DNA from: Longimicrobium terrae
GTDB taxonomy: Bacteria > Gemmatimonadota > Gemmatimonadetes > Longimicrobiales > Longimicrobiaceae
DNA: 64,000 nt
NCBI RefSeq assembly: GCF_014202995.1
Contig: NZ_JACHIA010000003.1
Location: forward strand, 62,001-126,000
Direction: 5' to 3'
Position 1 is the first letter of the stretch. Each line of letters starts with the position of its first letter. The translations under genes and the position numbers were made by a program. The notes beneath the pieces are model-generated. The model ran no database searches and had not been told where the DNA came from. It worked only from the letters and a program-made list of their open reading frames with translations. This document shows positions 58,446 to 64,000 of this stretch, piece by piece.

Positions 58446-61400
58446 TCAGAACGAGTAGCGGGCCGAAAGCTGGATCTGGTAGTTCGAGCCGGTCAGCGAC
58501 TGCGTGGTGAACTGCGCAGTGGTCGGCGCGAACTGAACGATCGGCACGGCGGTGGCCGGATCGGCCGACGACTGCGCCTGGTGGGTGAGCAGGTTCACGG
58601 TCGACAGGGTCGCCGTGGTGCGCTGCTGGCCCCACTCGCGGTTGAGCAGGTTCAGGAAGTTGAACACGCCCAGCTCGAACGACAGGGTCTGGCCGTTGAA
58701 CGTGGGCACCGACTGGCGGAGCGACACGTCGACAAAGTTGACCCAGGGGTTCGCGCAGGCGTTGCGCTCCAGAATCTGCCCGCGGTGCTCGCGGAGGCAC
58801 TCCGAACCCTGAATGAAGCTTTCGAACGCCTGCGCCTGCTGCGCCGGGACGTAGGTGACACCGCCCGAGCTCAGGTTCTGGAACCGGATCTCGCTGGCGT
58901 CGCGCGCATCCTTGGGAACGTAGATGGCGTCATTGCCCTGGTAGCCGTCGGCGTTCAGGTCGCCGCGTCCGCCACTGCCGCCGTACACGTAGGTGTAACG
59001 GTCACCCGAGCGGCCCGTGTAGATCATCGACAGCGACGTCGGGAACTTGCGCCACGAGAAGTTGTAGACCGTCGACAGGTTGATCTTGTGGGGCTGGTCG
59101 AACGACGAGATCCCCAGGTCGCGGCTTGTCTGCGGGCCGTACAGCGTGCGGCCGAAGCGGTACTGCGAGCCGGCCGTGCTGTTGGTGGCCGAGATCACGT
59201 CGCGCGCCTTGCTGTACGTGTAGAACGCGTTCAGCTCCAGGCTGTTGGCAAAGCGGCGCTGCAGGCCGGCCGTCAGGTTGTACGAGTAGTCCTTGTTCTG
59301 GTTGGTGACGTTGATCACCTCGTTGAACTTGGTCGACACGCGCACCGGGGTAGCCACGCCGTTGGCCGCAACGGCGCCGAAGTAGGTGCGGCCGAACCTG
59401 TCGACGCCCATGCCTTCGCGGTTCTTGAGGTTCAGGTCCTCGTAGAACAGCTGCTCCACCGCGTGCGTGTACAGCGCCTGGAACGTACCCACGAACCCGC
59501 CGGGAAGCTGCTGGTCAAACGACAGCGATCCGCGGAAGGTGGAGGGGAAGCGCAGGTCCTCGTCCAGCAGGTTCACATTGCCGATGATGCCGCTGGCCAG
59601 ACCGCCGCCCGTGGCGCACGAGGTAGGCTGCGCTTCCGGATCGGGGTTGAAGCGCGGCGCGCCACGGCCCGTGTTTCCGCCGCAGGTCAGCGTGGCGATG
59701 CCGGTTCCGTTGTTCTGGAAGGCGTTGCCGATGAGCACGAAGGCCGGACGGCCCACGAACACGCCCACGCCGCCGCGGATCTGGCTGGTGCTGGCTTCCG
59801 ACAGGTTCCAGTTGAAGCCGATGCGCGGCGACCACTGCACGTTGCCCGACGGAACCTCGTCAGTGCGGCGGCCGAAGGTGTCCGCCACGATCTGCGTGAA
59901 CAGCGGCTTGTCGCGCAGGTGCGGAATGTCGGCGCGGATGCCGGCGGTCAGCGAGAAGCGGCTGCTGGGCTCCCACTGGTCCTGCACGTAGAAGCCGTAC
60001 TGCGCGGCGTCGAACACCGCGTGCGGCAGGTCGGCCGAGGGGTCGGCGGCGTTGGCGGCCAGCGTGTAGTCACGCGGGGTGCCCGCGCGGAAGGCGGCCA
60101 GGTCCGCGAACACGTACGAACCGAACGAGTTGGCGGCGAAGAAGTTGTCGATGTGGTAGAACTCGTTCTTCGTGCCGAAGTCGATGCGGTGCGCGCCGCG
60201 CTGCCAGGACAGGTTGTCGGTGAACTCGAAGATGTCCTGGTCCAGCGTGTTGCCCTGCGAGCTCGCCTCGCCACCGGCGAACAGGTCCTGCGTTCCCACG
60301 TCGATCTGGATCTGCGGGAACATCGAGTTCGGGGTGCGGCTGTCGCGGATGGTGTTGTATCCGACGATGAACTCGTTGTACAGCGACGGGCTGAACGTCG
60401 TGAAGATCTGGCCCACCGTGGCGTTCTTGGTGGACTCGAAGAAGTAGCCGTTGGACCCCAGCCGGAACTGGCTGTTGCTGCGGCTGAAGTTGTCGTCCTC
60501 CGCGCGGCCGTAGTTGTGGCGCAGCACCACGCGGCTGTTCAGCTCCGGAAGCTGCAGGTCAAGACGCCCGAAGAAGTTGTTGAGCGGGTTGTCGTTGTTG
60601 ACCTGGAACTCGGTGCCCGGCTCGATGCCGTAGCCGCGCAGGATGTCCTGGAACTCGGTGATCTGCTCGCGCGTCACCAGCACCGGAACCGCGCCCGCGG
60701 TGTCCTGCCCGAAGTAGGGGCCGCCGGCCGGGGTGGACCGGTCCTGCCACTCGGGGTTGATGAAGAAGTGCAGGCGGTCGCGGATGATGGGGCCACCCAG
60801 CGAGAAGCCGTACTGCGTCTGCTCGAAGTCGGTGATGTACGGCTGCTCGCGCGCCAGGTCCTGGTTGCGCGTGTAGTAGTACGCCGAGCCGGAGAAGTCG
60901 TTGGTGCCGCTCTTGGTGACGGCGTTCACCAGCAGGCCGGCGAAGTTGCCCTGGCGCACGTCGAACGGCGACAGCAGAATCTGGTACTCCTTCACTGACT
61001 CCACCGAGATGGACTTGCCGCCCGCCTGGCCGCCCGGCTGGCCGCTGGTGCCCAGGCCGAACAGGTCGTTCTCGCTGGCGCCGTCGATCTGGATGTTGTT
61101 GAAGCGGTTGTTCACGCCGCCGCCCGACAGGCCGGGGCCGGTCTGCGACACCTGCGGGGCAAGCCGCACGAAGTCCGTGAAGTTGCGGTTCAGGCTCGGC
61201 AGGCGCTGGATGGCCGTGTCGCTGATGGCCGTGTTAAGGCCCTTGTTGGCCGGCGACAGGATCGCGTTGCGCTGCGCCGAAACGGTGACGCCCTCAAGCA
61301 CCAGCGTCTGCGACACCAGCTCGAAGTCCACGCGCAGGTCCTGGCCCAGCGCCAGGTTCAGGTTGGCGCGCGTCTGCGAGGCGCGGCCGATGGTGCTCAC

Positions 61401-61658
61401 CCCCACGGTGTAGGGGCCGCCCACGGGGAGAGACGGAACGCGGTAGCGGCCGTCCTCGCGGGTGACCACGTTGCGCGTAAGGCCGATGGACTGGTTGCGG
61501 ATGGTGATCTGGGCCCCGGCGATGCCTTCGCCCTCGGCCGAGGTCACCCGGCCGCTGATGGCGCCGGTGACGGTCTGTGCGGCGGCCGTGCCCGGCAGCG
61601 CGAGGCTCAGCACCAGCGCGCACAGCAGGAGGGTTGCCTTCCTCCAGCGGTGATTCAT
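58446..61658 (-). CDS. TonB-dependent outer membrane receptor with CarboxypepD-reg domain
   Basis: The 1070-residue protein has a signal peptide (MNHRWRKATLLLCALVLSLALPGTAAAQ) and a CarboxypepD_reg beta-sandwich (about 30-115, ISGRVTSAEGEGIAGAQITIRN...TREDGRYRVPSLP). A plug domain follows (about 125-250, TVSAQRNAILSPANKGLNTAISDTAIQRLPSLNRNF ... NNIQIDGASENDLFG). Then comes a 22-strand barrel ending in Phe (QLSARYSF). A DLNADGYQGNDAIYVP loop looks like a Ca-binding element. It imports an unknown ligand, as in the Oar/SusC-like families; no SusD partner is adjacent. Its promoter is at 61754-61781. ATG 61658 is chosen for the signal peptide. Confidence 0.93.
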   Translation of the reverse strand: MNHRWRKATLLLCALVLSLALPGTAAAQTVTGAISGRVTSAEGEGIAGAQITIRNQSIGLTRNVVTREDGRYRVPSLPVGGPYTVGVSTIGRASQTRANLNLALGQDLRVDFELVSQTLVLEGVTVSAQRNAILSPANKGLNTAISDTAIQRLPSLNRNFTDFVRLAPQVSQTGPGLSGGGVNNRFNNIQIDGASENDLFGLGTSGQPGGQAGGKSISVESVKEYQILLSPFDVRQGNFAGLLVNAVTKSGTNDFSGSAYYYTRNQDLAREQPYITDFEQTQYGFSLGGPIIRDRLHFFINPEWQDRSTPAGGPYFGQDTAGAVPVLVTREQITEFQDILRGYGIEPGTEFQVNNDNPLNNFFGRLDLQLPELNSRVVLRHNYGRAEDDNFSRSNSQFRLGSNGYFFESTKNATVGQIFTTFSPSLYNEFIVGYNTIRDSRTPNSMFPQIQIDVGTQDLFAGGEASSQGNTLDQDIFEFTDNLSWQRGAHRIDFGTKNEFYHIDNFFAANSFGSYVFADLAAFRAGTPRDYTLAANAADPSADLPHAVFDAAQYGFYVQDQWEPSSRFSLTAGIRADIPHLRDKPLFTQIVADTFGRRTDEVPSGNVQWSPRIGFNWNLSEASTSQIRGGVGVFVGRPAFVLIGNAFQNNGTGIATLTCGGNTGRGAPRFNPDPEAQPTSCATGGGLASGIIGNVNLLDEDLRFPSTFRGSLSFDQQLPGGFVGTFQALYTHAVEQLFYEDLNLKNREGMGVDRFGRTYFGAVAANGVATPVRVSTKFNEVINVTNQNKDYSYNLTAGLQRRFANSLELNAFYTYSKARDVISATNSTAGSQYRFGRTLYGPQTSRDLGISSFDQPHKINLSTVYNFSWRKFPTSLSMIYTGRSGDRYTYVYGGSGGRGDLNADGYQGNDAIYVPKDARDASEIRFQNLSSGGVTYVPAQQAQAFESFIQGSECLREHRGQILERNACANPWVNFVDVSLRQSVPTFNGQTLSFELGVFNFLNLLNREWGQQRTTATLSTVNLLTHQAQSSADPATAVPIVQFAPTTAQFTTQSLTGSNYQIQLSARYSF

Positions 61659-61753
61659 GTGGATTCCCTGGGGTGAATGTGCACGACTGCCCCGCCGATC
61701 GGCTCCGAACGGCGTATGTGGTACCGGATCAAGGTCGCGGCGGGCAGACCCGA

Positions 61754-61781
61754 ATTGTAACGACATCGGAACAAAGGTCAA
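61754..61781 (-). promoter_or_regulatory. Sigma-70 promoter of the TonB-dependent receptor gene
   Basis: On the minus strand, TTGACC (-35, at 61776-61781) and TACAAT (-10, at 61754-61759) are separated by 16 bp. This gives five of six and five of six consensus matches. About 95 bp of leader follow before the ATG. The stretch 61659-62080 otherwise holds no gene. Confidence 0.7.
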
Positions 61782-62080
61782 TGTGCACGATGCCGTCCCG
61801 CGGACCCGCGGAATGCGGGTTCGTCGGGAAAGTTCCGCGGGGGCGCGGAACCCGGCCCGTCCAACACGCCGCGGCGAGCCGCGGGCAGTGCCCGGGGCGG
61901 TACGAAATGCCGCGTGTGGGGGCGGACGCGGAATGATAGAACGGACCGACTACGTGGGACAGGGGGGAATGTAACGTTCCAGAAACATCCGTCAACAGTG
62001 TCGTCGCCGTGTGAACGCCCGTTCGAAACCCCGATGCGCCAAGCGTTTGCGCGCATCCGCCCCCCGGACGCGGCGAACGC

Positions 62081-62118
62081 AAACCGGCCGGTCCGCGGGG
62101 TAGCAGACCGGCCGGTTT
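62081..62118. terminator. Hairpin downstream of the cysteine-synthase/CBS gene
   Basis: AAACCGGCCGGTC pairs exactly with GACCGGCCGGTTT across a 12-nt loop and is followed on the plus strand by TTCG. On the minus strand only a weak T tract follows. It begins just after the stop of the CBS-type gene. Confidence 0.8.
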
Positions 62119-62124
62119 TTCGCA

Positions 62125-63546
62125 TCAGCGTCCGTCCGTAAGGTAGCGCAGAACGTCGTGGCGGGTGATGATCCCCTCCAGCCGGCCGCCGCGGCGCACC
62201 AGCACCGCCGGGTTCTGCCGCGACAGCAGCCGCGTCACGCCGGGCAGGTCCACGTGGCTGTCCACCACGGGCAGGGGCGGCTCCATCAGGTGCTGCACCG
62301 ACTTGTCCAGCAGCGTCATGTCTTCCAGCACGCGGGCCATCACGCTGGCCTCGGCCAGGTGGCCCACGCAGTCGCCCTCGGCCAGCACGGGAAGCTGCGA
62401 CACGTCGTGGTGCGTAATCAGCCCCAGCGCCTGGCGAACGGGCGTTTCGGGAGACACGGACACGAGCTCGCGCGGGGCGCCGTCGCCCTTGCCCGTCACC
62501 ATGTCGGCGGCGCGCACGCGGGCCGGCTCCAGCAGCCGGTTCTCGCGCATCCACTCGTCGTTGAACACCTTGGTCAGGTAGCGCTCGCCGGTGTCGCACA
62601 GAAGAAAGACGACCAGCGCGTCGGGGTCGTCGATCTCCCGCGCCACCTGCAGCGCCACGTGCGCGATCAGCCCCGCCGATCCGCCCACGAACAGCCCCTC
62701 TTCGCGGGTGAGGCGGCGGGCCATGGTCATGGAATCGCGGTCCTCCACCGAGCGCCACTCGTCCACGACGGACATGTCGAGGGTGCCGGGAATCTTGTCC
62801 TGGCCGATCCCCTCCACCTTGTACGGCGCGCCCTCGGGCTTCACGCCCGTCTTCCAGTACCCCGCGATGATGGAGCCCACCGGGTCGCCGCCGATGATGC
62901 GGACGTCCGGGTTCTTTTCCTTGAGGTAGCGGCCCACGCCGGTGATGGTGCCGCCGGTGCCCGCCGCGCTCACGAAGTGCGTGACGCGCCCTTCGGTCTG
63001 CTCCCAGATCTCCGGCCCCGTGGTGCGGTAGTGCGCCTCGGGGTTGGCCTGGTTGTAGAACTGGTTGGCCAGGATGGCGTTGGGCGTTTCCTCGGCGATG
63101 CGCTTGGCCATCATGACGTAGTTGTCGGGATGGTCCGGCGCCACGGCCGTGGGGGTGACGATGACCTCGGCCCCGAACGCCTTGAGCAGGCGCACCTTCT
63201 CCTGGCTCATCTTGTCGGGGATGGTGAAGACGCAGCGGTAGCCCTTGATGGCCGCCGCCAGCGCCAGCCCCACGCCGGTGTTGCCGCTGGTGCCTTCCAC
63301 CACGGTGCCGCCGGGAAGCAGGCGCCCCTCGCGCTCGGCGGCCTCGATGATGGCCGGCCCGATGCGGTCCTTGACGCTGCCGCCGGGGTTCATGAACTCG
63401 GCCTTGCCGTAGATCGGGGTGCGGATGCCCGCGGCGGTGCGGTTCAGCCGGATCAGCGGCGTCCACCCCACGGTGCCCAGCACGTCGTGGTACGGGCGCT
63501 CGTGGCGGGGCCGGCCAAAGGCAATGTCCAGAACGGAGTCGCTCAT
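62125..63546 (-). CDS. PLP cysteine synthase / cystathionine beta-synthase with CBS-pair domain
   Basis: The 473-residue protein has a fold-type II PLP domain: Lys59 in GGSVKDRIG, GTSGNTGVGLALA, and GTGGTITGVGRYLKE. The central part (EGIGQDKIPGTLDMSVVDEW, GGSAGLIAHVALQVA) agrees with cystathionine beta-synthase and CysM-type enzymes. A C-terminal pair of CBS motifs (about 345-470) follows: ELVSVSPETPVRQALGLITHHDVSQLPVLAEGD ... SVQHLMEPPLPVVDSHVDLPGVTRLL ... GIITRHDVLRYL. Such CBS pairs bind adenosyl ligands and regulate activity. It probably makes cystathionine or cysteine; S-adenosylmethionine could activate it. It starts 1 bp into the TonB-C gene stop (TGATG), so the two genes are coupled. 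Confidence 0.93.
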   Translation of the reverse strand: MSDSVLDIAFGRPRHERPYHDVLGTVGWTPLIRLNRTAAGIRTPIYGKAEFMNPGGSVKDRIGPAIIEAAEREGRLLPGGTVVEGTSGNTGVGLALAAAIKGYRCVFTIPDKMSQEKVRLLKAFGAEVIVTPTAVAPDHPDNYVMMAKRIAEETPNAILANQFYNQANPEAHYRTTGPEIWEQTEGRVTHFVSAAGTGGTITGVGRYLKEKNPDVRIIGGDPVGSIIAGYWKTGVKPEGAPYKVEGIGQDKIPGTLDMSVVDEWRSVEDRDSMTMARRLTREEGLFVGGSAGLIAHVALQVAREIDDPDALVVFLLCDTGERYLTKVFNDEWMRENRLLEPARVRAADMVTGKGDGAPRELVSVSPETPVRQALGLITHHDVSQLPVLAEGDCVGHLAEASVMARVLEDMTLLDKSVQHLMEPPLPVVDSHVDLPGVTRLLSRQNPAVLVRRGGRLEGIITRHDVLRYLTDGR

Positions 63547-63950
63547 CAGGTTCCTGCGGTGTCCTGCGCGGCGGGGCGCGCGGTGTCCCGGGCGGCCGCG
63601 GCCGAGTCGGGGTTGATGTCGAAGAAGACGGGGAGCAGCACCCAGCGGGCGACGGGCCTGCCGTCGCGCGTGGCGGGGGCAAAGCGCAGCTTCGCGGTTC
63701 CCGCCACGGCCGAGGAATCGAAGCCCTTGTGCCCGCTGGCGGTGGCCACGCGCACGGAGTCCACGCGTCCGGCGGTGTCCACGCGAATGCGCAGCACCGT
63801 CTTTCCCTCCACCCCCGCGTCCCAGAGTTCCTCCGGGTACTCGAACGGGGGCGGAACCAGCTGCCGGGGCTGCGTTTCCACCGCCGGGGCTCGGTCGCAC
63901 GCGGCAAGCGCGGCGGCAAGGGCCAGCAGGGCTGCGGGCGGGCGGATCAT
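63546..63950 (-). CDS. Small TonB C-terminal domain lipoprotein
   Basis: The 134-residue protein has a lipoprotein signal (MIRPPAALLALAAALAAC, Cys18). A TonB-C-like domain follows: YPEELWDAGVEGKTVLRIRVDTAGRVDSVRVATASGHKGFDSSAVAGTAKLRFAPATRDGRPVARWVLLPVFF. This is the 'YP..l...G.eG.v.v.f.vd..G.v..v.v..Ssg...lD.aA...v....f.pa..nG.pv...v..pv.F' pattern. A charged Ala/Asp tail ends it. It lacks the TonB N-terminal membrane helix, so it is probably a receptor-side or TonB-like component of outer membrane transport. It lies upstream of, and overlaps by 1 bp, the CBS-type gene. ATG 63950 opens the signal. Confidence 0.82.
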   Translation of the reverse strand: MIRPPAALLALAAALAACDRAPAVETQPRQLVPPPFEYPEELWDAGVEGKTVLRIRVDTAGRVDSVRVATASGHKGFDSSAVAGTAKLRFAPATRDGRPVARWVLLPVFFDINPDSAAAARDTARPAAQDTAGT

Positions 63951-64000
63951 GGGCACGGATGCGGGGGCCGGATGCACGGGCGCGCCGGTGCGGATGTCCG

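Overview
The window is high-GC bacterial DNA with dense genes on both strands. Its gene content suggests Gemmatimonadota, probably a Longimicrobium-like lineage. The reasons are the abundance of secreted lipoprotein proteases, a CarboxypepD-reg TonB-dependent receptor, an mreBCD-rodA-accD-folC string, a short (archaeal/eukaryotic-type) ProS, a small peptide with a pinensin-like lanthipeptide leader, and many long intergenic hairpin repeats. This placement is an inference from gene content only; the window holds no rRNA gene. I found no tRNA, rRNA, CRISPR array, transposase, integrase or phage gene.

Layout. 0-7.6 kb: the 3' end of an RCC1-repeat protein, a sigma-54 activator with a degenerate receiver domain, a TPR protein translationally coupled to an Ig-like-domain lipoprotein, and, on the minus strand, a subtilisin-like lipoprotein and a small lipoprotein. 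7.7-18 kb: guaA, a predicted glycosidase-like lipoprotein, a PrcB-like lipoprotein, an M1 metallopeptidase, lysA and a DUF1624 acyltransferase-like membrane protein. 18-26 kb: proS, two adjacent Uma2-family genes (one with lost catalytic residues), hisS, a compact RuvC/RNase H-fold protein, a PDZ protein flanked by mirrored palindromes, then folC and accD. 26-30 kb: the cell-shape genes mreB, mreC, mreD and rodA. mreC appears to start at a CTG that overlaps the mreB stop, and the PBP2 gene usually next to mreD is absent. 30-42 kb: repeat-rich intergenic DNA, a 55-residue RiPP-precursor-like gene, oligopeptidase B, cysteine synthase, a DUF2339 membrane protein with a small CxxC partner, a D-threonine aldolase-like enzyme and dnaG. 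42-53 kb: mutS2, a GAF-PAS histidine kinase, an MntR/DtxR regulator, otsB, hisIE, an HNH nuclease coupled to ilvA, and a Nudix hydrolase. 53-64 kb: a small helix-rich protein, an M42 aminopeptidase, an SRPBCC protein with a FabF-type ketosynthase, an astacin-type lipoprotein protease, a 1070-residue TonB-dependent receptor with a good sigma-70 promoter, a PLP cysteine-synthase/CBS-pair enzyme and a TonB-C lipoprotein.

How the genes fit together. Housekeeping genes (nucleotide, amino-acid, fatty-acid and cell-wall synthesis, tRNA charging, replication and repair) alternate with envelope functions aimed at polymer degradation and uptake: five predicted exported peptidases or hydrolases, a TonB-dependent receptor and a TonB-C protein. 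Closely packed or overlapping gene strings, likely operons, are TPR-Ig lipoprotein, mreB-mreC-mreD-rodA-accD-folC, ilvA-HNH, DUF2339-CxxC protein and TonB-C-CBS.

The most unusual non-coding feature is a mosaic of intergenic repeats. At least five hairpin modules (called A, B, C, D/D' and E here) recur in fixed orders at about ten loci. A second family (F) is a nested palindrome with CACGGAGG-rich ends around a CAGAGAAG hairpin. The most interesting gene is the orphan RiPP-like precursor at 31.07 kb, which has its own ribosome binding site and a strong terminator but no modification enzyme in the window.
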